From NCBI GenBank assembly GCA_934233735.1, contig CAKQGQ010000003.1, positions 1 to 64,000 of the forward strand: DNA of 64,000 bases, read 5' to 3'. The position numbers and the translations under genes are program-made. The stretch is from an uncultured Clostridia bacterium. Lineage in GTDB: Bacteria; Bacillota; Clostridia; Peptostreptococcales; Anaerovoracaceae. The notes under the pieces are model-generated. The model did no database searches. It was not told the origin of the DNA and worked only from the letters and a program-made list of their open reading frames with translations. Shown here in pieces: positions 1 to 8,043 of this stretch. How positions within the stretch are numbered: position 1 is the stretch's first letter; each line of letters opens with the position of its first letter.

Positions 1-62
1 ACGTGACCGATTGTACCGATGTTAATATGCGGTTTCGTTCTTTCGAATTTCTGTTTTGCCAT
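1..62 (-). CDS. tuf: Elongation factor Tu, N-terminal fragment (cut by window edge)
   Basis: Only the first 20 codons are in the window; the gene runs off the left edge. The start reads MAKQKFERTKPHINIGTIGH, the conserved EF-Tu N-terminus leading into the first GTP-binding loop (GHVDHGKT in the family). EF-Tu is the GTPase that delivers aminoacyl-tRNA to the ribosome. The ATG at 62-60 is preceded by a perfect AGGAGG at 78-73. A promoter candidate lies at 160-187, giving a leader of about 90 nt. tRNA-Thr sits just upstream on the same strand, but a terminator separates the two, so tuf probably has its own transcript. Confidence 0.93.
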   Translation of the reverse strand, partial: MAKQKFERTKPHINIGTIGH

Positions 63-159
63 TTTTAAATTTCCTCCTGATTATATAACGTTATTTTTTG
101 GAAGTGCAGACTTGGGCGTCCCCAAATCCACTGTTGGGTTTTGCTCAAACCTAATCTTA

Positions 160-187
160 ATTTTACCATATTGGGACTGGTTTGCAA
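160..187 (-). promoter_or_regulatory. Candidate tuf promoter
   Basis: Reading the minus strand, TTGCAA (187-182) and TAAAAT (165-160) are 16 bp apart, a reasonable sigma-A pair. It lies after the tRNA-Thr terminator and about 90 nt before the tuf start. The leader can form a small TTGGG-GACG-CCCAA hairpin. Confidence 0.5.
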
Positions 188-223
188 GTGGTTTTTGCAA
201 TATTTCCGTGTTTTTTCACACAC

Positions 224-264
224 AAAAAATCCCGCGCAGCTCGATAACCGTCGCCGTACGGGAT
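224..264 (-). terminator. Rho-independent terminator after tRNA-Thr
   Basis: On the minus strand ATCCCG (264-259) pairs with CGGGAT (234-229), followed at once by a run of T. The loop is GC-rich and could lengthen the stem. It begins a few bases after the tRNA CCA end, which fits termination of a monocistronic tRNA. Confidence 0.6.
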
Positions 265-269
265 CCTAA

Positions 270-346
270 TGGAGCTGTTGAGCAGGCTCGAACTGCCGAA
301 CCTCTTCCTTACCAAGGAAGTGCTCTACCTACTGAGCTACAACAGC
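270..346 (-). tRNA. tRNA-Thr (anticodon GGT)
   Basis: A 77-nt cloverleaf including an encoded CCA (272-270). The acceptor arms GCTGTTG and CAACAGC pair perfectly and the discriminator base is T. The D arm has GTAGCTCAG-TAGGTAGAGC, the anticodon stem is CTTCC/GGAAG around TTGGTAA (GGT reads ACC and ACT), and the T arm contains GGTTCGAGCC-type bases. It has its own promoter and terminator. A tRNA-Thr directly upstream of tuf is an arrangement also known from tufB operons in other bacteria. Confidence 0.95.
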
Positions 347-364
347 ATATTTTTTCGCTCCATC

Positions 365-394
365 ATTATAGCATAGTCTGACTGCGCTTGTAAA
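365..394 (-). promoter_or_regulatory. Promoter of tRNA-Thr
   Basis: On the minus strand TTTACA (394-389) and a perfect TATAAT (370-365) are 18 bp apart. The predicted start is about 10-15 nt before the mature tRNA 5' end at 346, leaving a very short leader for RNase P to remove. Confidence 0.7.
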
Positions 395-432
395 GTATTT
401 TTATAAAAACACCTTCTACCGCTCGCTGCTGC

Positions 433-726
433 CTATTTAGGCAGAACAATCTGTTTGTTTTCTTTCGATTCACGGTAAAGTGTAAATTTGTGGCCGATTG
501 CCTGCACGAATTCTGCGTTGAGCTTTTCCGCAATCTCGTTTGCGACATCCTTCGCTTTCAGGTCACAGCCTTCCTGCAGCTTAACCTTTACCAGTTCCCG
601 CGCCTCGAGGCAGGTATCAATCTGCTTGATTACATTGTCGGTTAAGCCCATTTTTCCGAGATAGACCACCGGGTCAATGCTGTGCGCCATCGAGCGCAAA
701 AAACTTCTCTGTTTGCTGTTTATCAT
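433..726 (-). CDS. yhbY: YhbY-family RNA-binding protein
   Basis: A 97-residue protein made of a single CRS1-YhbY (CRM) domain, the usual length for the family. Family hallmarks are visible: the N-terminal KQRSFLRSMAHSIDPVVYLGKMG and a later LEARELVKVKLQE. YhbY-like proteins bind RNA and are associated with ribosome assembly. The reading frame extends upstream to a TTG, but that TTG is part of the GGAGGGG ribosome site, so the ATG at 726 is the likely start. It lies 24 nt after sigH and is probably the last protein gene of the long operon. Confidence 0.85.
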   Translation of the reverse strand: MINSKQRSFLRSMAHSIDPVVYLGKMGLTDNVIKQIDTCLEARELVKVKLQEGCDLKAKDVANEIAEKLNAEFVQAIGHKFTLYRESKENKQIVLPK

Positions 727-750
727 TTTCCCCTCCAAAAATTATCTTTC

Positions 751-1365
751 CTACTTTTCCATATAGGCAAGGACTTTTTTCTTTATTCGCTGGATTGCAT
801 TGTCAATCGACTTCGGTGATTTCTTTAAAATCTTTGAAATCTCCGTATACGATCGGCCTTTCAGCTTCTCGTTCCAGACCTTCCATTCAAATGTGCTGAA
901 AATCCCGCTGTCCTGCGCCTTCAGGCAGTCAATAACCTCCCTCATCAGCATAAGTGCCTCAGGGTTATTTTCCTCGCTGTCCCGCAGAATATTTTCCATC
1001 GTCGTCTCCCGATCGTCCTCTATCACGGTTTTGTTAAGTGACAGGGATTCGTTTAACGGCTGGTGTTTTCTGCGATTTGCTTTTTTTATCGCGGTGATTA
1101 TCTGACTGTTAATGCATAAGTCGGCATAGGTACGGAATGCTGCGTCTCTGTCCGGGTTATAGCTACGGACAGCTTTAAAAAGACCTATCATTCCCTCCTG
1201 GATGACATCCTCGTTATCCGCTCCGACAATGAAGTAAATCTTTGCTTTACCCTTTGCCAGGCTCTTGTATTTTTCAATCAGAATTTCCTCAGCGGTTTCG
1301 CTTCCTTCCTGCGCCATCTTTACAAGCTGCTCGTCGGTGAGGATATGCACTGCACTATTGTCCAT
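751..1365 (-). CDS. sigH: RNA polymerase sigma factor SigH
   Basis: A sigma-70 family protein of about 204 residues, the size of SigH (Spo0H). Region 2 is clear: KYKSLAKGKAKIYFIVGADN then EDVIQEGMIGLFKAVRSYNP and FRTYADLCINSQIITAIKKA. Region 4 near the C-terminus carries KGRSYTEISKILKKSPKSID as the helix-turn-helix. SigH directs transition-phase and competence/sporulation-entry genes in Firmicutes. An in-frame ATG exists at 1386, but the ATG at 1365 has an AGGA 9 nt upstream and gives a short 11-bp overlap with the methyltransferase gene. Its place after trmH and before yhbY and tuf matches the usual Firmicutes order. Confidence 0.92.
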   Translation of the reverse strand: MDNSAVHILTDEQLVKMAQEGSETAEEILIEKYKSLAKGKAKIYFIVGADNEDVIQEGMIGLFKAVRSYNPDRDAAFRTYADLCINSQIITAIKKANRRKHQPLNESLSLNKTVIEDDRETTMENILRDSEENNPEALMLMREVIDCLKAQDSGIFSTFEWKVWNEKLKGRSYTEISKILKKSPKSIDNAIQRIKKKVLAYMEK

Positions 1366-2230
1366 CTCTTTGTTTCCTAACCTCATACATAATTACCGCG
1401 GCGGCATTCGACGCGTTCAGTGATGTTATCTTTCCAACCATAGGCATGGAAACCACAAAATCGCATTTTTCACGGACGAGTTTGCTGATGCCGAAGCCTT
1501 CGCTTCCGATTACAACAGCAATCGCACCTTTCAGGTCAGCCTTATAATATTCCTGTCCGCCCATGTCACATGCGGCTACCCAGATTCCGCGTTCTTTGAG
1601 TTCATCAATCGTCTGCGCGATATTCGTCACCTTTACGCAAGGCATGTATTCAATCGCCCCTGCCGAAGCCTTTGCAACGGTTTCCGTAAGCCCGCAGGCT
1701 CTGCGCTTCGGAATGATAACCCCGTGTGCGCCTACGCACTCGGCGGTTCGCATAACAGCCCCCAGATTATGCGGATCCTCCAGGTTGTCAAGTATGATAA
1801 TGAACGGCTCTTCGCCGCCGGCTTTTGCGCGTGCAAAAATGTCTTCCATTTCCGCATATTCATACGGGCTGGTATAAGCCGCAACGCCCTGATGTGCCTG
1901 ACCCGGCGCAATTCGGTCCATTGCTGCCTTCTCGACTTTCATCACCGGAATGCCCTTTTCCTTCGCCATAGCCAGTATTTTTATCATGGAGCCTTCCGTA
2001 CTGCTTACGACGAGTTTATCAATCTCTCTGCCGCTTTTCAGGGCCTCTGTGACCGGATTTCTGCCCACGATAAGGTTCTCGTTTCTTTCTGCGGCAAAAT
2101 TCTCTCTCTTCGGAGCCGTTCTGTCCGGTACGCTTTTTTTCGCCGGAGCCGCATTCTTCGGTCCGTAACCGTAGCCGTATGTGCCGCGCTTTGTCACGTG
2201 GTTTTCTCTCTTGTTCTTTACCTTCGCCAT
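1355..2230 (-). CDS. rlmB: TrmH/RlmB-family 2'-O-ribose rRNA methyltransferase
   Basis: A SPOUT-class methyltransferase of 291 residues. A basic N-terminal stretch of about 70 residues is followed by the substrate-binding region (ENLIVGRNPVTEALKSGREI) and the catalytic knot with LDNLEDPHNLGAVMRTAECV, VIGSEGFGISKLV and SLNASNAAAVIMYE, the three motifs of the TrmH family. Members methylate the 2'-OH of 23S rRNA or tRNA; the N-terminal substrate domain fits RlmB (G2251 in E. coli numbering), though specificity cannot be read from sequence. The ATG at 2230 follows CAGGAGAAAATA; a longer frame upstream lacks support. Its start overlaps the folA stop by 1 nt (TAATG). Confidence 0.85.
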   Translation of the reverse strand: MAKVKNKRENHVTKRGTYGYGYGPKNAAPAKKSVPDRTAPKRENFAAERNENLIVGRNPVTEALKSGREIDKLVVSSTEGSMIKILAMAKEKGIPVMKVEKAAMDRIAPGQAHQGVAAYTSPYEYAEMEDIFARAKAGGEEPFIIILDNLEDPHNLGAVMRTAECVGAHGVIIPKRRACGLTETVAKASAGAIEYMPCVKVTNIAQTIDELKERGIWVAACDMGGQEYYKADLKGAIAVVIGSEGFGISKLVREKCDFVVSMPMVGKITSLNASNAAAVIMYEVRKQRDGQ

Positions 2231-2718
2231 TATTTTCTCCTGTATTCGACAAACTGATACTGTATGCCGTTTTCTTCCATCACATCGCTCTCCCAAACCG
2301 GTTCAAAATGCTTCATCCTGTCCACATTCATAATATGCTTGTCCGCGTCAAATGTCTCAAAAATCTTAGTGATAAAGATCCTGTCGCACTGCCTTATGAG
2401 CTGCATGTAGACCTGCTCGCCGCCGATTATCATCACATCGTCGGGTGCATATTTCGCACATTCGGTCATCAGTTCCTCCATGCTGTGAACGATAATACAG
2501 CCTTCTTTCTCGAAGGTTGTGTCACTCGTCAAAATGATATTGGTTCTTTCCGGCAGCGGCCTGCCTCCAGGCAGACTTTCGAGCGTCGCCCTGCCCATAA
2601 CGACAACTTTGCCTTTTGTTCTTTCTTTAAAATATCTGAGGTCTCCCGGAAGGTGGACGAGAAGTCCTCCGTCTTTTCCGATTCCCCAGTTTTGGTCTGC
2701 GGCTGCGATTAAGTTCAT
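2230..2718 (-). CDS. folA: Dihydrofolate reductase
   Basis: A 162-residue chromosomal-type DHFR that reduces dihydrofolate to tetrahydrofolate with NADPH. Visible motifs are the N-terminal MNLIAAADQNWGIGKDGGLL, the KVVVMGRATLESLPGGRPLP NADPH-binding segment, and VMIIGGEQVYMQL near residue 95. It lies 17 nt after thyA. The pairing makes sense because thymidylate synthase oxidises methylene-tetrahydrofolate to dihydrofolate, which DHFR regenerates. It is translationally coupled to the downstream methyltransferase. Confidence 0.95.
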   Translation of the reverse strand: MNLIAAADQNWGIGKDGGLLVHLPGDLRYFKERTKGKVVVMGRATLESLPGGRPLPERTNIILTSDTTFEKEGCIIVHSMEELMTECAKYAPDDVMIIGGEQVYMQLIRQCDRIFITKIFETFDADKHIMNVDRMKHFEPVWESDVMEENGIQYQFVEYRRK

Positions 2719-2735
2719 TTTCTTTCCTTTCTTCG

Positions 2736-3566
2736 CTAAATTGCGATTGGAATATTCAAAATCTGCGGATTCGTCTGATAATCTTCTACGATTATGTCCG
2801 CCGTTGTGAAATCATAAAAATCCTTGACTTCAGGATTCAGCTTCACTTTCGGCGCCGGATACTGCGGTCTCTTAATGAGTTCTTCAATTACCGGCACATG
2901 TTTATTATAAATATGCGCATCTGAAATTACATGCACAAGCTGCCCCGGCATAAGCCCGCTGACCTGCGCAAACATCATCAGCAGGATGGAATACTGAACG
3001 ACATTCCAGTTGTTTGCCGCCAAAATATCCTGCGAACGCTGATTCAAAATTGCGTTTAGTTTATTTCCCGTCACATTGAACGTCATGCTGTAAGCGCAAG
3101 GTTCCAGATTCATCTCGGACAAATCCTCAAAATTATAGATGTTCGTCATAATACGCCTTGACTGCGGCTGATTCTTGAGCTGCCAAAGCACATTGTCCAC
3201 CTGATCCATCTCTCCCTGAGCGAATTTATATTTCTTCGCCATCTGGTAGCCGTACGCCTTGCCGATGGAGCCGTCTTCGTCCGCCCACTCATCCCAGATA
3301 TGCGGCTTTAAATCGTGTATATTATTGGACTTTCTCTGCCAAATCCAAAGAATTTCATCCGTCGCGGATTTGATTGCCGTAGGTCTGAGCGTCAGCGCCG
3401 GAAACTCCTCGGAAAGGTCGTACCTGTTCACAACTCCGAATGTCTTAATCGTATACGCAGGAGAACCGTCTTCCCAACGGGCGCGCACAGTCTCACCTTC
3501 AGTCGAAAATCCTTCCGTCAGAATCTTTTCGCACATATTTACAAATAGTTTGTCCGCTTTGCTCAT
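2736..3566 (-). CDS. thyA: Thymidylate synthase ThyA
   Basis: A 276-residue thymidylate synthase that converts dUMP to dTMP using methylene-tetrahydrofolate. The catalytic cysteine is C157 in LEPCAYSMTFNV, the phosphate-binding pair is SRRIMTN (R137-R138), and NQRSQDILAANNWNVVQYS is the family's QRS.D...G.PFN equivalent. The residues after the catalytic Cys differ from the common PCH...QF form (Ala replaces His). The reading frame continues 28 codons upstream, but AGGAGGAGAGGC directly precedes the ATG at 3566, so I use that. It is paired with folA in the same operon. Confidence 0.92.
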   Translation of the reverse strand: MSKADKLFVNMCEKILTEGFSTEGETVRARWEDGSPAYTIKTFGVVNRYDLSEEFPALTLRPTAIKSATDEILWIWQRKSNNIHDLKPHIWDEWADEDGSIGKAYGYQMAKKYKFAQGEMDQVDNVLWQLKNQPQSRRIMTNIYNFEDLSEMNLEPCAYSMTFNVTGNKLNAILNQRSQDILAANNWNVVQYSILLMMFAQVSGLMPGQLVHVISDAHIYNKHVPVIEELIKRPQYPAPKVKLNPEVKDFYDFTTADIIVEDYQTNPQILNIPIAI

Positions 3567-3576
3567 GCCTCTCCTC

Positions 3577-4020
3577 CTATGTCTCGATTTTTTCAAATGC
3601 CTTAAAAATGATTTCTTCCATACGCTGTTTCGCTCCCGCGCCGTCGTCACCGCCGGCTTGCGCCGATAGGTGCCAAAAACCTATCAGAGCCTCAAATGCC
3701 GTAGCGTACTTATAGTCCATAGCGTCTGCATTCTTTGGCTTGGATGCGGTTTTATGATTGCGGGCGCGTCTGACAAGTGCCGCTTCCTCATCGCTGAGGA
3801 AACCTTCGTTTAGCATCGCCGTTACCGCCTTCGCCTGCCCATCCGCGCGGACATAACGAATTGCTCGTTTATGAAGCGCATCCACATGTGCACCGAAATT
3901 TTTGTCCGTGCCGCTGAGGTCCTGTCCCAGCACATGTTCTCTTACATATATTTCATAAACGGCGTCGCCTATATAGGCGAGCGCCGTCGTATTGATCTCC
4001 TTAGGATTCAGTTGCTTCAT
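3577..4020 (-). CDS. mrnC: Mini-ribonuclease 3
   Basis: A 147-residue RNase III-like catalytic domain with no double-stranded RNA-binding domain, as expected for Mini-III, which trims 23S rRNA ends in Firmicutes. The signature NTTALAYIGDAVYEIYVREH holds the catalytic Asp, and the later YKYATAFEALIGF holds the second acidic motif. The start at 4020 (MKQLNPKEINT) follows AGAGGAAAAC and overlaps the upstream nhaC gene by 20 bp; the longer frame has no ribosome site. Its position next to cysS and trmH is typical. Confidence 0.9.
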   Translation of the reverse strand: MKQLNPKEINTTALAYIGDAVYEIYVREHVLGQDLSGTDKNFGAHVDALHKRAIRYVRADGQAKAVTAMLNEGFLSDEEAALVRRARNHKTASKPKNADAMDYKYATAFEALIGFWHLSAQAGGDDGAGAKQRMEEIIFKAFEKIET

Positions 4021-5347
4021 CTTCTGTTTTCCTCTGTTTCGTCTCCTTCTGTGAAAATCCAAAGATAAACACAATTGCGCTTACAGCCATAAGCATCGGA
4101 TAGAAGGTATACGGAATAATCGCGTAGGTCGTAATGCCAGCCGCAGCCGCAGCGTAAAGCATCTGCGCGCCGTAAGGAATGAGTCCTTGTGCAACCGAAG
4201 CGAAAATGTCGAGGAGCGACGCCGTCCTTCTCGGGTCGATATCATATTCCAGGCTGATTTCCTTGGCAATCGGCCCTGCAAGCACGATTGCAATCGTGTT
4301 ATTGGCAGTCGAAAGGTCTACACCCGCAACTAAAGCCGCAATGCTGAGCTGTGCGCCTTTTTTGCTCTTTGTATTCTTGTGGATAAAATGCAGAACCGCA
4401 TCGATTCCGCCATACTCTTTTACCAACGCGCCAATCGCAGCTACCGTAATCGTAATCGCCGTAATATCGTACATCGAAGTAACGCCTGCACCGATGCTTG
4501 TAAAAATCTCGTTCACCGCCATTGCGCCTGTAGCAACACCTGCAATCACGGAAGCAATCGTTCCGAAAATAAGAACAACGAACACGTTAATTCCCACAAG
4601 CGCACCAACCAGTACAAGCAGATACGGAAGCACCTGCCATACATTATACTCTCCGAGTTCCAGTTCGGAAGAACCATGCATCGTCATAACATAATATATG
4701 ATTGCCGTTACAATCGCTGCCGGAAGAACGATTTTGAAGTTCATTTTAAACTTATCGCTCATCTCGCACCCTTGCGTTCTTACAGCGGCAATCGTTGTAT
4801 CGGAAATCATCGAAAGATTGTCACCGAACATCGCACCGGATACAACCGCACTGAGGCAGAGCGGCATTGCAAATCCCGTGGCATTGCTTACGCCGACAGC
4901 AATCGGTGCGAGCGCAACGATAGTCCCAACCGATGTACCCATCGACAAGGAGATAAAGCATCCAATCAGGAACAGTCCTACAACCGCAAACTGACTCGGA
5001 ATCAGGGAAAGTCCCAGATATACCGTGCTGTCTGCACCGCCCGCTGCGGTTACCGCGCCGCTGAATGCGCCCGCGGTTAAAAAGATGAAGCACATCGTCA
5101 CGACATTATCGTCGCCGATACCCTTCGTGCAGACCGAGATTTTATCTTGAAATTTGAGTCTTGGGTTTTGGCAGAATGCCACTGCGAGCGCAATCATAAA
5201 CGCAACAATCGTCGGCATTGCGTAAAAGTCATTTGCAATGATTCCGCTTCCTATGAAAATCACAAGAAAAACGGCTATCGGCAAAAGTGCTTTCGCGTTT
5301 CCCTTATTCTCCTGTGCAATTCGTGCTTTGATTTCTGTATTATCCAA
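4001..5347 (-). CDS. nhaC: NhaC-family Na+/H+ antiporter
   Basis: A 448-residue integral membrane protein with about 11-12 hydrophobic segments. Sequence features fit the NhaC/ion-transporter group: GGADSTVYLGLSLIPSQFAV, SLSMGTSVGTIVALAPIAVG with an internal MFGDNLSMISDTTIAAVRTQ, and a later VDLSTANNTIAIVLAGPIA. Such proteins exchange Na+ for H+, or organic acids or amino acids in some subgroups. It lies inside an otherwise informational operon between cysS and mrnC, so it may simply be co-transcribed. Substrate cannot be decided from sequence. Confidence 0.82.
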   Translation of the reverse strand: MDNTEIKARIAQENKGNAKALLPIAVFLVIFIGSGIIANDFYAMPTIVAFMIALAVAFCQNPRLKFQDKISVCTKGIGDDNVVTMCFIFLTAGAFSGAVTAAGGADSTVYLGLSLIPSQFAVVGLFLIGCFISLSMGTSVGTIVALAPIAVGVSNATGFAMPLCLSAVVSGAMFGDNLSMISDTTIAAVRTQGCEMSDKFKMNFKIVLPAAIVTAIIYYVMTMHGSSELELGEYNVWQVLPYLLVLVGALVGINVFVVLIFGTIASVIAGVATGAMAVNEIFTSIGAGVTSMYDITAITITVAAIGALVKEYGGIDAVLHFIHKNTKSKKGAQLSIAALVAGVDLSTANNTIAIVLAGPIAKEISLEYDIDPRRTASLLDIFASVAQGLIPYGAQMLYAAAAAGITTYAIIPYTFYPMLMAVSAIVFIFGFSQKETKQRKTEDEATES

Positions 5348-5371
5348 TGCGTGTTCCTCTTAACTTTCCTT

Positions 5372-6787
5372 TTATTCTTTAATAATCTGTACGCCTTGCG
5401 GAGTATCCTTGAGGATGAGTCCGCGAGCCTTGAGCATATCTCTGATTTCATCGGCTCTTGCGAAGTTTTTCTCTTTTCTCGCCTGCTGTCTTTCTTCGAT
5501 AAGTGCCGCGAGTTCATCGTCGATTTCAACCTTTTCTTCGACATCCTGCTGCAGAAGTCCAAGCACAGTCGCAAGCTCCATGAGGGTTGCCAGCGATTTT
5601 TCTGCAAATTCTTTGCTTGCTCCATCCTTTACAGCCGTGTTGATTGCCGTTACAAGCTCAAACACCGCCGAAATGGCGTCTGCCGTGTTCAGGTCGTCAT
5701 CCATCGCTTTGATGAATTCCTGTCTGTATTTATCATATCCTGCAAGCTTTTCCTTTTCTTCGTCCGTCATGCTGCCGCTTCCGGTTTCAATCAGGTGGTT
5801 GAGGTTTGACTTTGCGTTTCTCAGACGCGTCATCGCATTCCTCGACTGCTCCAGAATTTCAGAGTTAAAGTCAATCGGACCTCTGTACTGACCGCTCAAA
5901 ATGAGGAATCTCAAGACTTCGCCGTCATAGTGCTGAAGCAGATCGCGAACAGTCTTAAAGTTTCCGAGCGACTTCGACATCTTTGTGCCGTCGATATTGA
6001 TATATCCGTTATGCATCCAGTAATGCGAAAATTCACATCCGTTATGTGCTTCGGACTGTGCGATTTCGTTTTCGTGGTGCGGGAACTGAAGGTCTTCGCC
6101 GCCTGCGTGAATATCGATTGTCGAGCCGAGGTATTTCTTCGCCATCGCAGAACATTCGATATGCCAGCCCGGTCTTCCCATTCCCCACGGTGATTCCCAT
6201 GCGATTTCGGAATCTTCCTTGCGGGATTTCCAAAGTGCGAAATCAAGTGGATCTTCCTTCTTCATGTCGTCCGCACTTCTGGTTCTTTCGCTTGCACCCT
6301 GAATAAGCTCGTCGATGTTCTTGCCGGAGAGCTTGCCGTAGCCGTTGAATTTGCGGGTTCTGTAATATACATCGCCCTGTGATTCATAGGCATATCCCTT
6401 GTCAATCAAATCCTGAACGAATTTGATGATGTCGTCCATCGTTTCCGATACCTTCGGATGCACATTCGCCTTCTTTACATTGAGCGCTGCTGCGTCCTTA
6501 TAGTATTCCTCGATATATTTTTCCGAGATTTCGGGCGCCGTTACGCCTTCTTCCTTTGCTCTGTTGATAATCTTGTCGTCGACATCGGTAAAGTTCTGTA
6601 CGAATTTTACCTTGTAACCGCGGTATTCCAGATATTTTCTGAGCGTGTCGAAAACAACGAAAGGTCTTGCGTTTCCGATGTGGAAATAGTTGTATACGGT
6701 AGGCCCGCAGACATACATCTTAACCTTTCCCTCTTCAATCGGCACGAACTCCTCTTTTTTTCTTGTAAGCGTATTATAAATTTTCAT
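5372..6787 (-). CDS. cysS: Cysteinyl-tRNA synthetase
   Basis: A 471-residue class I synthetase that charges tRNA-Cys. The HIGH motif is YFHIGNARPF near residue 30, KMSKS is TKMSKSLGNF near residue 267, and zinc-site residues include the Cys in YVCGPTVYN, the Cys in WHIECSAMA and the HHENEIAQSE segment. The ATG at 6787 follows GAGGGAAGCGAAG; a longer frame upstream lies inside the cysE coding end. It overlaps cysE by 14 bp. The cysE-cysS coupling, cysteine synthesis with cysteine use, is a known Firmicutes pairing. No T-box leader is visible. Confidence 0.96.
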   Translation of the reverse strand: MKIYNTLTRKKEEFVPIEEGKVKMYVCGPTVYNYFHIGNARPFVVFDTLRKYLEYRGYKVKFVQNFTDVDDKIINRAKEEGVTAPEISEKYIEEYYKDAAALNVKKANVHPKVSETMDDIIKFVQDLIDKGYAYESQGDVYYRTRKFNGYGKLSGKNIDELIQGASERTRSADDMKKEDPLDFALWKSRKEDSEIAWESPWGMGRPGWHIECSAMAKKYLGSTIDIHAGGEDLQFPHHENEIAQSEAHNGCEFSHYWMHNGYINIDGTKMSKSLGNFKTVRDLLQHYDGEVLRFLILSGQYRGPIDFNSEILEQSRNAMTRLRNAKSNLNHLIETGSGSMTDEEKEKLAGYDKYRQEFIKAMDDDLNTADAISAVFELVTAINTAVKDGASKEFAEKSLATLMELATVLGLLQQDVEEKVEIDDELAALIEERQQARKEKNFARADEIRDMLKARGLILKDTPQGVQIIKE

Positions 6788-7535
6788 CTTCGCTTCCCTC
6801 TTTCTCCTGATTCTTTTCGTTTTTCTCACGAATTACATTCATCAAGGTTTCTTCTAAATTGGCCGAACCTGCGCAGTCAATGCAGCCTGCTTCAATTTTA
6901 TGTTCTGTCTGCAAAATCTTTTCAAGCTCCATAATGCGCTTGCGCAGACACTCGATTTCTACCGCAATTGGATCCGGTAAATCAATCTGATTGAGATCCT
7001 GCGTTGTACTTTTACCGTTGCGTTTTACGATGGTTCCCGGTATGCCGACAACCGTACAGTTCGGCGGTACCTCTTTCAGTACAACCGAACCGGCTCCGAT
7101 TTTTACATCGTCACCGACTTTGAACGGCCCGAGCACCTTCGCACCGGAACTTACCACGACGCGGTTTCCGATGGTCGGATGTCTTTTCCCCGTATCTTTT
7201 CCGGTACCGCCAAGCGTTACTCCCTGATAAATCGTAACATCATCGCCGACTTCGGCGGTCTCGCCTATTATGACAGCCATGCCGTGGTCGATAAAGCATC
7301 TTCTTCCTATCTTGGCACCCGGATGAATTTCAATTCCCGTAAAAAATCTGGTTAGCTGCGATATCACTCTCGCCAAGAACGGGCAGTGATGTTTGTACAG
7401 CCAATGCGCCGGTCTGTGCCAAATAAGCGCCCATATTCCCGGATAGCAGATCAGAACCTCGAGACCGTTTCTGGCCGCGGGATCCTTATCTACCATGTTT
7501 CTGATATCTTCGCCGACTTCTCTAAAAAAAGCCAT
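6774..7535 (-). CDS. cysE: Serine O-acetyltransferase
   Basis: A 253-residue CysE that acetylates serine with acetyl-CoA, the first step of cysteine synthesis. A helical N-terminus is followed by a left-handed beta-helix of hexapeptide repeats: GIEIHPGAKIGRRCFIDHG, VIIGETAEVGDDVTIYQGVT and GAGSVVLKEVPPNCTVVGIP. The C-terminal tail of about 60 residues is charged and probably coiled; it carries two Cys in AGCIDCAGS. The usual cysteine-feedback region lies here. It is in an operon 6 nt from ppiB and overlaps cysS. Confidence 0.94.
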   Translation of the reverse strand: MAFFREVGEDIRNMVDKDPAARNGLEVLICYPGIWALIWHRPAHWLYKHHCPFLARVISQLTRFFTGIEIHPGAKIGRRCFIDHGMAVIIGETAEVGDDVTIYQGVTLGGTGKDTGKRHPTIGNRVVVSSGAKVLGPFKVGDDVKIGAGSVVLKEVPPNCTVVGIPGTIVKRNGKSTTQDLNQIDLPDPIAVEIECLRKRIMELEKILQTEHKIEAGCIDCAGSANLEETLMNVIREKNEKNQEKEGSEDENL

Positions 7536-7541
7536 TTATTT

Positions 7542-8024
7542 CTACTCCTCCACTATCGTTATCGTCTTAATTTCTTGCTTGTCGAGCGGACGATCGTTAT
7601 AATCTCTCTTTGTGCTTACGATCTTGTCGGCAGCTTCCATTCCTTCCGTTACCTTTCCGAACGCAGCATATTGACCGTCAAGATGCGGAGCATCCGCAAC
7701 CATGATGAAAAATTGTGAGCCTGCGGAGTTCGGAGCCATGGTTCTTGCCATTGAGAGAACCCCTCTGGTGTGCTTGAGATCGTTCTTGACACCGTTTGCG
7801 GCAAATTCGCCCTTGATGGTGTGTCCCGGTCCGCCTGTTCCGTTGCCCTGAGGACAGCCTCCCTGAATCATGAAGCCCGGAATGACTCTATGGAAAATAA
7901 GGTGATCATAAAAATGGTCATTTACCAGACTTTCAAAGTTTTCTACCGTTATCGGTGCGATTTCCGGGTAAAGCTCACCCTTCATTACATCGCCGTTCAT
8001 CATTTCAATTACAAACTTCTTCAT
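7542..8024 (-). CDS. ppiB: Peptidyl-prolyl cis-trans isomerase (cyclophilin)
   Basis: A 160-residue cytosolic cyclophilin with no signal peptide. The active-site FHRVIPGFMIQGGCPQGNG and SMARTMAPNSAGSQFFIM carry the catalytic Arg, Phe, Met, Gln and Phe of the family, and HLDGQYAAFGKVTEGMEAAD is the other hallmark. It catalyses proline isomerisation in protein folding. The ATG at 8024 follows AAGGAGAACATGAGAA, 19 nt after proS and 6 nt before cysE. Confidence 0.94.
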   Translation of the reverse strand: MKKFVIEMMNGDVMKGELYPEIAPITVENFESLVNDHFYDHLIFHRVIPGFMIQGGCPQGNGTGGPGHTIKGEFAANGVKNDLKHTRGVLSMARTMAPNSAGSQFFIMVADAPHLDGQYAAFGKVTEGMEAADKIVSTKRDYNDRPLDKQEIKTITIVEE

Positions 8025-8043
8025 TTCTCATGTTCTCCTTGTT

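Noticed and set aside
4379..5080. A 233-residue plus-strand frame inside the NhaC gene
   Set aside because: Its composition (rich in Asn, Arg, His, Cys) has no domain-like pattern and it lies wholly opposite a well-supported transporter gene.
5147..5809. A 220-residue plus-strand frame across nhaC and cysS
   Set aside because: It spans two confident minus-strand genes and reads like the complement of coding sequence, with no ribosome site.
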